Origin: Rhizobium sp. P40RR-XXII
GTDB lineage: Bacteria; Pseudomonadota; Alphaproteobacteria; Rhizobiales; Rhizobiaceae
Reading direction: 5' to 3'
DNA length: 64,000 nt
Assembly (NCBI RefSeq): GCF_012641405.1
Contig: NZ_JABAII010000002.1
Coordinates: forward strand, 310,001 to 374,000
Shown piece after piece: positions 55,262-63,403 of this stretch. Below the pieces are notes generated by a model. The model had not been told where the DNA came from, made no database searches, and saw only the letters and a list, made by a program, of their open reading frames with translations. Each line of letters begins with the position of its first letter. Positions within the stretch are counted from its first letter, which is position 1. A program made the translations under genes and the position numbers.

Positions 55262-56480
55262 CGCATCTTCCTCGCTTCGCGTACCCGCAAACGCAAATTC
55301 CGCTGAACAAAATGAGACCACAGTGGCCGAGGCACCGTCCTCCAACCCGTCGCCGCAGCCCACTGCGGCTGTAGCGACGGCCCCGGTCACGCCCCCGGAA
55401 ACGCCGCGCAAGCGCCGCAACCTGACGCGGCCGGTCCTGTTCGCACTGCTGCCCGTCGCGCTCGTCATCGGCGGTTATTACTACGTCACCGGCGGACAGA
55501 TCATGTCCACGGACAATGCCTATATCCAGGCCGACATGGTGGGCGTTTCCACTGACGTTTCGGGCACGGTGATCTCGGTCGACGTGCATGAGAACGAGGT
55601 GGTGAAGAAGGGCCAGGTGCTCTTTCGCCTGAAGCCTGACTCCTTCCGGATCGCACTGGAGGGTGCAACGGCGCAGCTTGGCAACGCCAGGAACCAGATC
55701 CTGAACCTGCAGGCGAGCTACAAGCAGGCCCTGGCCGAAATCGCCCAGGCACAGGCCGACATTCCCTATTTCCAGACGGAATTCGAGCGCCAGCAGAACC
55801 TGATCAGCAGCTCGGTTGCCTCCAAGGCGGCATTCGACGAGGCCAAGCACAATCTCGAGGCCGCACAGCAGAAGGTATCGGTCGCGCAGGCGCAGGCGGC
55901 AACGACGCTCGCCCAGTTGGGCGGCGAAGGTGCCGCCGATCTGCCCGTCGAGCAAAATCCGCTTTACCTCCAAGCCAAGGCTGCAGTCGACAATGCGCAG
56001 CGCGAGCTTGACGATACCGTCGTGCGCGCGCCCTTCGACGGCATCACCGCCAACGTGCCCTCGCTTCAGGTCGGCGCCTATCTGACGGCCGCGCAGCAGG
56101 GATTCTCGCTGGTTTCCACGACCCATGTGTGGATCAATGCGAGCCCGAAGGAAACCGAGCTTACCTATGTGCGCCCCGGCCAGAAGGTCGACATCTCGGT
56201 CGATGCCTATCCGGACGTAACCTGGAAGGGCACAGTCGCCAGCATCTCGCCGGCATCCGGCTCCAGCTTCTCGCTGCTCCCGGCCCAGAACACGACCGGC
56301 AACTGGGTCAAGGTGGTGCAGCGCATTCCGATGATCATCAGTATCGATGATATGCAGGGCAAACCGCCGCTGCGTGTCGGGATGAGCGTCGTTGCCGGTG
56401 TCGACACCGGCCATGCCCGCGGCCTGCCGGATTTCATTACCAATCTGCTGGGCCATTCCCGTGGTCAGGATCATGAGTAA
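55254..56480 (+). CDS. emrA: EmrA-type membrane fusion protein
   Basis: A 408-residue HlyD-family adaptor of a tripartite multidrug pump. After a proline-rich cytoplasmic tail (about 1-58) comes a helix (59-78), then the barrel-sandwich-hybrid (VSTDVSGTVISVDVHENEVVKKGQVLFRL), a coiled-coil hairpin rich in Gln/Ala (about 135-245) and a beta-barrel domain with VRAPFDGITANVPSLQVGAYL. It bridges the MFS pump EmrB to an outer-membrane TolC-like channel. It overlaps marR and emrB. Confidence 0.93.
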   Translation: MADASSSLRVPANANSAEQNETTVAEAPSSNPSPQPTAAVATAPVTPPETPRKRRNLTRPVLFALLPVALVIGGYYYVTGGQIMSTDNAYIQADMVGVSTDVSGTVISVDVHENEVVKKGQVLFRLKPDSFRIALEGATAQLGNARNQILNLQASYKQALAEIAQAQADIPYFQTEFERQQNLISSSVASKAAFDEAKHNLEAAQQKVSVAQAQAATTLAQLGGEGAADLPVEQNPLYLQAKAAVDNAQRELDDTVVRAPFDGITANVPSLQVGAYLTAAQQGFSLVSTTHVWINASPKETELTYVRPGQKVDISVDAYPDVTWKGTVASISPASGSSFSLLPAQNTTGNWVKVVQRIPMIISIDDMQGKPPLRVGMSVVAGVDTGHARGLPDFITNLLGHSRGQDHE

Positions 56481-58017
56481 CGCTACCACCGCTTCACCGT
56501 CGGCGCCGGTCGCCAATCGCGGCGCCATCACCGCCTGCGTCATCCTGTCCGTCATCATGCAGGCGCTGGACACCACGATCGCCAACGTCGCGCTGCCGCA
56601 CATCCAGGGCGACGTCTCGGCCAGCGCCGACCAGATCAACTGGGTTCTGACGTCCTACATCGTCGCGGCGGCGATCATGACGCCGCCCTCCGGCTTCCTT
56701 TCGGCGAAATTCGGCCGCAAGCGGGTCCTACTGGTCGCAATCGCCGGCTTCGTCGCCGCTTCCGTCCTGTGCGGCCTGTCGGAATCACTGGTGCAGATCG
56801 TCGGGTTCCGCCTGCTGCAAGGGCTGTTCGGCGCCGCGCTCGTACCGCTGTCGCAGGGTATTCTGCTCGATATCTACAATGTCGAGGAGCGCGGCCGCGC
56901 CATGGCGCTGTTCGGCGTCTCGGTTATGGTCGGTCCGGTGCTGGGACCGGTCATTGGCGGCTGGCTAACGGACAATATCAGCTGGCGCTGGGTGTTCTAC
57001 ATCAACGTGCCGATCGGCGCGCTCGCCTTCTTCGGCATCGTCGTCTACGTGACGGAAACCAAGCTCGATGCGCTTGCCAAGCTCGACTGGTTCGGCTTCA
57101 GCATGCTTTCGATCACCATCGCGGCGCTACAGCTCTTTCTCGACCGCGGCGAGCAGCTCGACTGGTTCTACTCGAGCGAAATCATCATCGAAGCGCTCGT
57201 CTGCGTCTGTGCCTTCTATCTCTTCATCGTTCACATGTTCACGGCCGAGCGAAGCTTCGTCAATCCGCGGCTCTTCATGGACCAGAACTTTGCCGTCAGC
57301 ATCCTGTTCATCTTCATCGTCGGCGTGACCTATCTGGCTTCGCTGGCGCTGATGACGCCCTATCTGCAGACGCTGATGGGCTATCCGGTCGTGACCGCCG
57401 GCATCGTTATGGGGCCGCGCGGCCTCGGCACCATGTTCTGCATGTTCCTGGTGGGACGCCTGATCGGCAAGATCGACACGCGCTGGCTGCTGTTCATCGG
57501 CCTCGCGCTGACGGCCTGGGCCATGTATGACATGACCGGCTGGACACCGGATGTTTCGCAATGGACGCTGATATCCGTGGGCTTCGTCCAGGGCGCCGGC
57601 CTCGGCTTCCTCTTCGTGCCGTTGACGACGATCGCCTTTGCGACGCTGCCGGCGCAGATGCGCGGCGAGGGGACGGGCCTTTACAACCTCTCGCGCAATA
57701 TCGGCTCCAGCGTCGGCATTTCCGTCGTTTCGATGCTGATCACCGAGAACACGCAGGTCAATCACGCAAACATTGCCGCCTATGTGACGCCGTTCAACCG
57801 CTATTTCGACGCGACGGCCGCGCAGGGAGTGAGCCCCTTGACGGCGGTCGGCCGCGCGACCCTCGACGGCATGATCACCACCCAGGCAACCGTCATCGCC
57901 TATATCGACGACTTCAAATTGCTGATGCTGATGTCGATCTTCGCCATGCCGCTATTGGTGCTGCTCCGCAAGCCGAAGGCACCTCCGGCCGTCGACCATA
58001 GCGTCGCGATGGAATAG
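56473..58017 (+). CDS. emrB: EmrB-type MFS drug exporter (DHA2, 14 TMS)
   Basis: A 514-residue DHA2-family drug:H+ antiporter with 14 helices. Signature pieces are MQALDTTIANVALPHIQGDV, SAKFGRKRVL (motif A) and GPVLGPVIGGWL (motif C). Forms the pump with EmrA. The gene starts at ATG 56473 in ATGAGTAA, overlapping emrA by eight bases. Its TAG stop forms the first bases of a RIME-type repeat. Confidence 0.93.
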   Translation: MSNATTASPSAPVANRGAITACVILSVIMQALDTTIANVALPHIQGDVSASADQINWVLTSYIVAAAIMTPPSGFLSAKFGRKRVLLVAIAGFVAASVLCGLSESLVQIVGFRLLQGLFGAALVPLSQGILLDIYNVEERGRAMALFGVSVMVGPVLGPVIGGWLTDNISWRWVFYINVPIGALAFFGIVVYVTETKLDALAKLDWFGFSMLSITIAALQLFLDRGEQLDWFYSSEIIIEALVCVCAFYLFIVHMFTAERSFVNPRLFMDQNFAVSILFIFIVGVTYLASLALMTPYLQTLMGYPVVTAGIVMGPRGLGTMFCMFLVGRLIGKIDTRWLLFIGLALTAWAMYDMTGWTPDVSQWTLISVGFVQGAGLGFLFVPLTTIAFATLPAQMRGEGTGLYNLSRNIGSSVGISVVSMLITENTQVNHANIAAYVTPFNRYFDATAAQGVSPLTAVGRATLDGMITTQATVIAYIDDFKLLMLMSIFAMPLLVLLRKPKAPPAVDHSVAME

Positions 58018-58110
58018 AGCATTTTCAGGAAAAATGCGCAGCGGTTTTCCGTCCGGAATGCGTTGAGAAAGAAGAAGATAGAGCGTTTTCGCGATGCGAA
58101 GAAAAACGGA
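58015..58110. repeat. RIME-type repeat after emrB
   Basis: Starts with TAGAGCATTTTCAGG and holds CAGCGGTTTTCCGTCCGGAA, the reverse complement of the core of the copy at 36531. A second TAGAGCG module begins at 58079 but appears to break off near 58110. The emrB stop codon TAG (58015-58017) is the first three bases of the element. Confidence 0.8.
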
Positions 58111-58154
58111 AATACTTGCCGCGCGGTCTTTCCAGTTTCACTACGTGGCCGGAC

Positions 58155-58186
58155 GGCCGCCGGGCACCACCCCGGCGGCCTTTTTT
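58155..58186 (+). terminator. Rho-independent terminator of the marR-emrAB operon
   Basis: GGCCGCCGGG (58155-58164) and CCCGGCGGCC (58171-58180) form a perfect 10-bp stem followed by TTTTTT. It lies about 140 bases after emrB, beyond the repeat, so the transcript must cross the repeat to be ended here. Confidence 0.9.
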
Positions 58187-58248
58187 GTCAGAAACGAGAG
58201 GCCAAGCCGGCTCATCGGATGGCATTGCCGAGACCGCGCAAGACCGCC

Positions 58249-58653
58249 TTAATCGCCGAGATAGCAACCGGCTTCGACATTGTTGCCGTCCAGGTCGATT
58301 AGGAAGCCACAATAGAATGGTGGCCGGCGAATGCCCGGAAGACCGTTGTCGCGCGCGCCATGCTTGAGCCCGGCCTCATGAAAGCGATCGACCGCTTCGC
58401 GTGAGGGTGCCTGGAAGCAGAGATGAATGGGGCTGGAGGCAACCGTTGCACTGTCAGTCCAAAAGGTCGGCCGTCCTTCAGCGATCACGAAGAAAGGCGA
58501 TTGCGGCTTTCCTGTAGAAAGAACGACCCAGGCGGAATCGGGCGCCAGCCGATGCTTCTCCACGATACGGATGCCGAGCGGCGCCAGCATATGCGCATAA
58601 AGCCTGGCACTGGCCCGTAAATCCTTGGCGACGATTCCGATATGGTCGAACAT
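58249..58653 (-). CDS. VOC family (glyoxalase-like) protein
   Basis: A 134-residue one-domain VOC protein: MFDHIGIVAKDLRASARLYAHMLAPLGI at the start, and PFYCGFLIDLDGNNVEAGCYL with the metal-binding Glu at the end; His4 of FDHIGI is the first metal ligand. Its substrate is unknown. It is the second VOC protein in the window but clearly distinct from the one at 45728. Confidence 0.87.
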   Translation of the reverse strand: MFDHIGIVAKDLRASARLYAHMLAPLGIRIVEKHRLAPDSAWVVLSTGKPQSPFFVIAEGRPTFWTDSATVASSPIHLCFQAPSREAVDRFHEAGLKHGARDNGLPGIRRPPFYCGFLIDLDGNNVEAGCYLGD

Positions 58654-58725
58654 GCTATTTCCCAGAATGTTCGTTCGCCGAGTTTAACCGAACATTGGAG
58701 GAGGCGCCAGGCATCCTGCCTGCGC

Positions 58726-59322
58726 TCATAGGAAACGACGGCTGACGAAACGCGAGCCCGCCGCCCCGAAGCGCCAGAGCGGATCGATGTTCTTGGTGAT
58801 TCCGATGCGCTTGCCCGAAACGACCGGGACCGGTTCCGCCAGCGACATCGAAAACGGCGCCGCATCCAGGGAGTGGCCGTCGAGACTTATATCGACATCA
58901 AGTGCCTGCGACAGCTTGCCCGGCCCGTTGCAGAGCGAGACGATATCGGCAAGGCCACGCCGCCGGATCATATCGCCGATGCCACTTTCCGGCTCGATCG
59001 CGCGGATGAGCACTGCACTTGCTTTGGTGCAAACGAAATTCAGGCACCAGTGAATGCCATAGGAGCGATAGACATAGACGTGGCCGGCAGGTCCGAACAT
59101 GGCCGCATTGCGCCGCGTCGGCCCGCGATATGCGTGGGAAGCCTCGTCATCGGGCCGATAGGCCTCCGTCTCGACGATGCGGCCGCCTATGCCCGCAACC
59201 GTGAAACGCGCGCCGATCAGGTCGGACGCGACCACCACGGCATCGCGGCTGAAAAAGGCGGTGAGGGCCTGGCCGGCGAGAGGCTTCGCGCCGAGAGACA
59301 GGGAATGATCGTCAGAAGTCAT
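58726..59322 (-). CDS. mpg: DNA-3-methyladenine glycosylase (AAG/MPG family)
   Basis: Excises alkylated purines such as 3-methyladenine in base excision repair. The 198-residue protein has the family core: [52 protein letters not shown], with the catalytic Glu in VETEAY, and the [11 protein letters not shown] and [11 protein letters not shown] segments. The ATG at 59322 is preferred; 59355 is an alternative. Confidence 0.93.
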   Translation of the reverse strand: MTSDDHSLSLGAKPLAGQALTAFFSRDAVVVASDLIGARFTVAGIGGRIVETEAYRPDDEASHAYRGPTRRNAAMFGPAGHVYVYRSYGIHWCLNFVCTKASAVLIRAIEPESGIGDMIRRRGLADIVSLCNGPGKLSQALDVDISLDGHSLDAAPFSMSLAEPVPVVSGKRIGITKNIDPLWRFGAAGSRFVSRRFL

Positions 59323-59403
59323 GTGTAGGAAACTATCCCGGATAGTCGAAGCCATCAACACGAGGTCGAGAAATCGAGGTCGGCGCAGCCAACGCACTGA
59401 GAA

Positions 59404-59512
59404 TTGACAATAACTAAGCTTTTCTTATTAATTAGCCTGCTTCAGTCAGATTTGACCCCTGACCTGGCGAAGGTGGCCCGGCCCGTTCCAGCGGCCGGGC
59501 CACCTTATTTTT
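59404..59512 (+). ncRNA. Candidate small RNA gene with promoter and strong terminator
   Basis: A consensus -35 TTGACA (59404-59409) is followed 16-17 bases later by TATTAAT (59426-59432), a plausible -10. About 75 bases on, AGGTGGCCCGGCC (59471-59483) and GGCCGGGCCACCT (59493-59505) form a perfect 13-bp stem followed by TATTTTTG, a strong intrinsic terminator. Transcription from about 59438 would give a ~75-base RNA with a small upstream hairpin GTCAG/CTGAC (59445-59463). No protein gene lies between promoter and terminator. Exact ends and identity are inferred. Confidence 0.6.
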
Positions 59513-59738
59513 GTCGCCTTGACGAAACGAAACTCGCGCATTGACCCGCGCTCGATCGATATCCCTCAATCACCATTCCATTTGATGTCGAGAATGCAAG
59601 AGAGCTTGGCGGAACAAGTTGACGCGGCGACCAAAGCTGCTAAAAAGCCAGCCGTCGAGTGATTGGGTAGAAAATCGGCAACCGCGTCCGATTTCGAAGA
59701 ATCAATAAACATTGATTTTTCAACCTTTTCAAGGGCTT
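59513..59738. other. Intergenic stretch before tRNA-Ser with a possible micro-ORF
   Basis: Between the RNA candidate and tRNA-Ser, a 25-codon frame (59585-59662) encodes MSRMQESLAEQVDAATKAAK followed by a few residues, ending KPAVE. It has no clear ribosome site, so I do not call it a gene. The last 60 bases are A/T-rich, as expected of a tRNA promoter. Confidence 0.35.
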
Positions 59739-59828
59739 GGAAGAGTGTCCGAGTGGTTTAAGGAACCGGTCTTGAAAACCGGCGTGCGGGAAACCGTACC
59801 GTGGGTTCGAATCCCACCTCTTCCGCCA
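59739..59828 (+). tRNA. tRNA-Ser (anticodon UGA)
   Basis: GGAAGAG at the 5' end pairs with CTCTTCC near the 3' end. The anticodon stem ACCGG/CCGGC-type encloses CTTGAAA, giving anticodon TGA. A long serine-type variable arm (GTGCGGGAAACCGTAC) and TTCGAATC T-loop are present, and the CCA is encoded (59826-59828). Confidence 0.95.
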
Positions 59829-59846
59829 ATAGGCTTGTGTCCATAC

Positions 59847-59890
59847 CGAAGACATAGGTAACAGTTTGTCCCTGAGACATAGGTAACACT
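59847..59890. mobile_element. Insertion sequence end-like remnant
   Basis: GACATAGGTAACA occurs twice, at 59851-59863 and 59876-59888, exactly 25 bases apart, within GTCCCTGAGACATAGGTAACA-type sequence. This phrase resembles the terminal repeats of rhizobial IS481-like elements. No transposase is present. It lies directly behind tRNA-Ser, a usual integration spot. The family assignment is from memory of such ends and is tentative. Confidence 0.4.
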
Positions 59891-59928
59891 TTCGCGCCGA
59901 AAGGGTTCGGCAGGGGTTCGATCGGCCG

Positions 59929-60675
59929 TCAGACTTGTGCGTCTCCGCCGTCAACGAAGACCTCGCTACCGGTCATGAAGCTGCTTTCGTCCGAGGCAAG
60001 GAAGAGCGCCACCGCCGCCGTCTCCTCGGGGTGGCCCACGCGACCAAGCGGTATTTGCGAGGCAAAGCTCTCCAGCAACGCGTCCTCCTCTCCGGCCTTC
60101 ACGAGCCCCTTGAGGCCGGGCGTCTCGGTGGCGCCGGGGGAAAGTACGTTCACGCGGATACCCGTCCCCCTCAGGTCCAGTGCCCAGCTTCGGGCGAAAT
60201 TGCGGATTGCAGCCTTGGTCGCGCTGTAGACGCTGAACGCAGGCGTTCCTGTCGAGCCGGTGGTCGAGCCGGTGAGGATGATGGATCCACCGGCCTGCAT
60301 AAGCGGCAGCGCCTTTTGCACTGTGAACAGCGTTCCTTTGACGTTGACGTCGAACGTCAAATCGAACGACGCCTCATCGATAGTGCCAAGCGGAGTCAGC
60401 TTTCCGAGCCCAGCGTTAGCGAAGAGTACGTCTATTCGTCCGCTCTTCGCACGCACCGCCGCGAACAGCCGATCAAGATCGTCCAGACGCGAAACGTCGC
60501 CCTGCACCGCTGTCACTCCGGAGCCGATCTCCTCCACCGCCCTGTCCAGTTCCTCCTGACGACGGCCGGTAATGAAAATCTCGGCGCCTTCCACCACAAA
60601 CCGTTTGGCGGTCGCCAGACCGATGCCACTGTTGCCGCCAGTTATGACGGCGATTTTACCTTCAAGCCTGCGCAT
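59929..60675 (-). CDS. SDR family oxidoreductase
   Basis: A 248-residue classical short-chain dehydrogenase. NAD(P)-binding TGGNSGIGLATAKRF, the NAG motif in FANAGLG, catalytic Ser in TGSTTGSTG and YSATK (YxxxK) are all there, with the usual IRVNVLSPGATETPG and SSFMTGSEVFVDGGD. TGRRQEELD after the second strand suggests NADP(H). The ATG at 60675 matches the family start. It diverges from an HxlR-type repressor, which commonly controls such a neighbour. Confidence 0.92.
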   Translation of the reverse strand: MRRLEGKIAVITGGNSGIGLATAKRFVVEGAEIFITGRRQEELDRAVEEIGSGVTAVQGDVSRLDDLDRLFAAVRAKSGRIDVLFANAGLGKLTPLGTIDEASFDLTFDVNVKGTLFTVQKALPLMQAGGSIILTGSTTGSTGTPAFSVYSATKAAIRNFARSWALDLRGTGIRVNVLSPGATETPGLKGLVKAGEEDALLESFASQIPLGRVGHPEETAAVALFLASDESSFMTGSEVFVDGGDAQV

Positions 60676-60738
60676 CTCGATCTCCAAGAAAATGATGACC
60701 GCTTCGAAATAGAGGCTTGCTTTTCTTTCTTCCAGTAT

Positions 60739-60756
60739 GCACCTTTTGGTAAGTGC
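60739..60756. promoter_or_regulatory. Candidate HxlR operator
   Basis: GCACCTTTTGGTAAGTGC contains GCAC...GTGC and an inner ACC...GGT dyad between the divergent SDR and HxlR genes; HxlR-type regulators often bind such GCAC-type dyads. Confidence 0.45.
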
Positions 60757-60773
60757 TAATTGGAGCATGCGAA

Positions 60774-61139
60774 ATGGCGACACCTGGCTTTATCTGCGGG
60801 CTGGACGCTGCGTTGGCTGTCATCGGTGGCAAGTGGAAGCCATTGATCCTGTTCCACCTTGCCCACGAAGCCCGACGCTATGGTGACCTGAGGCGGGCCA
60901 TCGGCAAGGTCAGTGACAAGATGCTCATCCAGCAACTGAAGGAACTGGAGGCTGATGGGATCGTCGATCGGCTCGACTTCAAGGAAATTCCGCCGAAAGT
61001 CGAGTATTCCCTCACTGCGTTCGGCCAGACCCTCGCCGGAGCCTTGAAGCCGCTCTGCGCCTGGGGAACGGAACATATGATCGAAGTCGAGAAACTCATG
61101 TCACGCCGCGGCGCGTCCGAGATGGAGAAAGTCGCCTGA
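60774..61139 (+). CDS. HxlR family transcriptional regulator
   Basis: A 121-residue winged-helix regulator. Family features are the N-terminal Cys in FICGLDAALAVIGGKWKPLILFHL, then RRYGDLRRAIGKVSDKMLIQQLKELEADGIVDRLDFKEIPPKVEYSLTAFG. A lone N-terminal cysteine (Cys8, also seen in YodB/HypR) can allow sensing of quinones or electrophiles. The ATG at 60774 follows GGAG at 60762-60765. Divergent from the SDR gene, which it probably controls. Confidence 0.92.
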   Translation: MATPGFICGLDAALAVIGGKWKPLILFHLAHEARRYGDLRRAIGKVSDKMLIQQLKELEADGIVDRLDFKEIPPKVEYSLTAFGQTLAGALKPLCAWGTEHMIEVEKLMSRRGASEMEKVA

Positions 61140-61268
61140 TTTTCCGAATATCTTGCGGCAAGCCATGGCGCGCCTCAGGAGGCTATAGCGTAGACATAGT
61201 GCCCATCTTCATCGTTCCCTTTCCGCCAATAAACTTCCCAATTTTTGCCTTCCCCTAAATTCGCGGCA

Positions 61269-61295
61269 TGTCACAATCCGCACCCATGCCTTGTC
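61269..61295 (+). promoter_or_regulatory. ECF41-type promoter
   Basis: TGTCACA (61269-61275) equals the -35 motif described for ECF41 sigma factors; 16 bases later TGTC (61292-61295) takes the place of the usual CGTC -10 motif. It stands 36 bases upstream of the flavodoxin ATG at 61332, so the flavodoxin-sigma operon is probably autoregulated. Confidence 0.65.
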
Positions 61296-61331
61296 ATCTC
61301 CTTCGCAACGCCAATTTCGAAGGAGATGACA

Positions 61332-61955
61332 ATGATCCGGCAGAGCATCGCAATCGTCTATCATAGCGGCTATGGGCATACGGGCCGTCAGGCGGAAGCC
61401 GTGAGGGCGGGGGTTGAGCAGGTGGATGGTGTCGAGGCCATGCTGTTGACGGTGGACAAGGTGGAGCGCCACTGGGATGATCTCAATGCGGCGCAGGCCA
61501 TCATCTTCGGATCGCCGACCTATATGGGCGCGGTTTCCGCGTCGTTCAAAGCGTTCCAGGAGGCAACATCGCATGCCGTTCTCGCCAAGGGTTACCTGTG
61601 GAAGGGCAAGATTGCGGCGGGTTTCACCACCTCGGGGTCGCGATCCGGCGATAAGCTCTCGACGCTGATGCAGATGGTGATCTTCGCAGCCCAGCACGGA
61701 ATGCATTGGGTCGGCCTCGATCTTCCTCCGGCGAATTGCTCTTCGACCGGCTCGGAAGCGGATATGAACCGTCTCGGATTCTGGCTTGGTGCCGCGGCGC
61801 AGGCGAACACGGATGAAGGCCCGGAAACCGCGCCGCCCGCATCCGACCTCGCCACCGCCTGCCATCTTGGGCGACGGGTGGCGCTGACGACACTGCAGTT
61901 CGTCCGTGGCCGCGAAATTATTTCATTCCCACGTGAGCTCGCCGCCCATGAGTGA
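61332..61955 (+). CDS. Flavodoxin-fold NAD(P)H oxidoreductase (WrbA-like)
   Basis: A 207-residue flavodoxin-like protein. FMN phosphate-binding loop is VYHSGYGHTGRQAEAV; FGSPTYMGAVSASFKAFQEA and AAGFTTSGSRSGDKLSTLMQM follow. Such proteins reduce quinones or act in oxidative stress. The ATG at 61332 is preferred over 61326, because GGAG at 61322-61325 is then at a proper distance. It overlaps the ECF41 sigma gene by eight bases (ATGAGTGA). Confidence 0.88.
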   Translation: MIRQSIAIVYHSGYGHTGRQAEAVRAGVEQVDGVEAMLLTVDKVERHWDDLNAAQAIIFGSPTYMGAVSASFKAFQEATSHAVLAKGYLWKGKIAAGFTTSGSRSGDKLSTLMQMVIFAAQHGMHWVGLDLPPANCSSTGSEADMNRLGFWLGAAAQANTDEGPETAPPASDLATACHLGRRVALTTLQFVRGREIISFPRELAAHE

Positions 61956-62820
61956 AACGCCTTCGGACCCGATCTTTGCCGAGCTGCGCCCGCGCCTCGT
62001 CCGGCTTGCCTACAGGATGCTGGGATCGGTCGCTGATGCCGAGGATATCGTGCAGGATACATGGCTGCGCTGGCTGGCGACCGATCCTGCGACCATTCGC
62101 ACGCCCGTCGCGTTTCTGCGGACCATCGTCACCAGACTTTGCCTGAACGAGTTGAAATCGGCGCGCCGGCAGCGCGTGTCCTATGTGGGACCATGGCTGC
62201 CGGAGCCGATCTTCGATCCGGAAGATGCCGATGCGGCCGACGATATCACGCTGCCGTTGATGATGGCGCTGGAACGCCTGTCACCACTGGAGCGTGCCGC
62301 CTTTCTCCTGCATGACGTGTTCGGCATGGATTTCGACGATGTCGCGCTCGCGATCGGCCGCGAGGCTGGTGCCTGCCGCAAGCTTGCCAGCCGGGCGAGG
62401 GCGCATGTCACCGAGGCCAGGCCGCGCTTTGCCGTCGGCAGGGAACAGGGACGCAAAATTGCCACCGCCTTCTTTACCGCGTCGAGAACGGGGGATATGG
62501 CCGCTCTTGGCACCCTGCTTTCCGAAGATGTGGTTGCCTATGCGGATGGCGGCGGCAAGGTGCCGACCTCACGGCGGCCGCTCATCGGGCTTTCGGCGGT
62601 TATGCTCCTGCATGAGCAGTTGGCGCGGCTTTTCCGCACGGAGCCCTCACGGCTGATCCATTATGCCGTCATCGACGGTTTGCCCGGCTTCGTAACGGTG
62701 GAGGGCAGCAATGTCGTGCAGACGACCGCGCTGCACATCGAGCGCGAAAAGGTCGTTGCCATCTATTGCGTGCGCAATCCGGACAAGCTGCGGCACATTA
62801 TCGGCACAATGCCCCATTGA
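61948..62820 (+). CDS. ECF41-group RNA polymerase sigma factor (SigJ-like) with SnoaL-like C-terminus
   Basis: A 290-residue sigma factor. Sigma2 (about 10-75, with YRMLGSVADAEDIVQDTWLRW) and sigma4 (about 105-160, with LSPLERAAFLLHDVFGMDFDDVALAIG) are followed by a SnoaL-like extension of about 120 residues. ECF41 motifs are visible: WLPEP (83-87), DGGGK (200-204) and NPDKL (277-281). In this group the C-terminal extension replaces a separate anti-sigma factor. The operon partner is a flavodoxin rather than the more usual carboxymuconolactone decarboxylase or oxidoreductase. Confidence 0.92.
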   Translation: MSETPSDPIFAELRPRLVRLAYRMLGSVADAEDIVQDTWLRWLATDPATIRTPVAFLRTIVTRLCLNELKSARRQRVSYVGPWLPEPIFDPEDADAADDITLPLMMALERLSPLERAAFLLHDVFGMDFDDVALAIGREAGACRKLASRARAHVTEARPRFAVGREQGRKIATAFFTASRTGDMAALGTLLSEDVVAYADGGGKVPTSRRPLIGLSAVMLLHEQLARLFRTEPSRLIHYAVIDGLPGFVTVEGSNVVQTTALHIEREKVVAIYCVRNPDKLRHIIGTMPH

Positions 62821-62899
62821 CGGTTGACGGCGCAAAGGGCGGGATGCGAAACACGCCTCTCCACCGCGCCGTACATTTGCTTCAGCGAGAGGAATAGGC

Positions 62900-63403
62900 A
62901 TGCAGCGCTTCAACATACGCCGCCTGCAGCGCGACGATGCCTCGATTTTCAGAGATATCCGCCTGGAAGGGCTGGCGCATCATCCGGAAGCCTTTGGCGC
63001 TTCCCATGAGCAGGAGCTGGAATATTCGCCGGCGCAGATCGGCGACATACTCGAAGGCAATACGGTGATCGGCGGCTTCGAGGATGACGGGGCGCTTGCC
63101 GGCGTTATCGCCATCGCGCGGTCGAAAGGGACGAAGATGCGGCACATCGCATCGATCTGGGGCATGTATGTGCGTCCAAAGGGGCGGGGCACCGGCCTGT
63201 CACGTTTGCTGATGGCTGCGGCACTTGAGGAAGCAAGAGCTGATTGCCGCTCGGTGCGCCTCAGCGTCGTATCCTCCAACGCCCCAGCCATTCGCCTCTA
63301 TGAATCCTTCGGCTTCAAGACCTGGGCCGTCGATACCGAAGCGCTGAAGGTGGGCGATATCTATCATGACGAGATACTGATGCGTCTTGATACAAGCACC
63401 TGA
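62900..63403 (+). CDS. GNAT family N-acetyltransferase
   Basis: A 167-residue acetyltransferase: acetyl-CoA-binding IWGMYVRPKGRGTGLSRLLMAAALEEA and motif B SVVSSNAPAIRLYESFGFKTWA. It starts at the ATG 62900 after GAGAGGAA, 79 bases after the sigma gene on the same strand. Acceptor unknown. Confidence 0.88.
   Translation: MQRFNIRRLQRDDASIFRDIRLEGLAHHPEAFGASHEQELEYSPAQIGDILEGNTVIGGFEDDGALAGVIAIARSKGTKMRHIASIWGMYVRPKGRGTGLSRLLMAAALEEARADCRSVRLSVVSSNAPAIRLYESFGFKTWAVDTEALKVGDIYHDEILMRLDTST

Noticed and set aside
55212..56639. 475-residue minus-strand frame opposite emrA
   Set aside because: Shadow of emrA; no family motifs and Arg/Gly-biased composition.
59640..59954. 104-residue minus-strand frame across tRNA-Ser with RWDSNPRYGFPHAGFQDRFLKP
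   Set aside because: This is the well-known spurious translation of the antisense of a tRNA-Ser gene and is not a protein.
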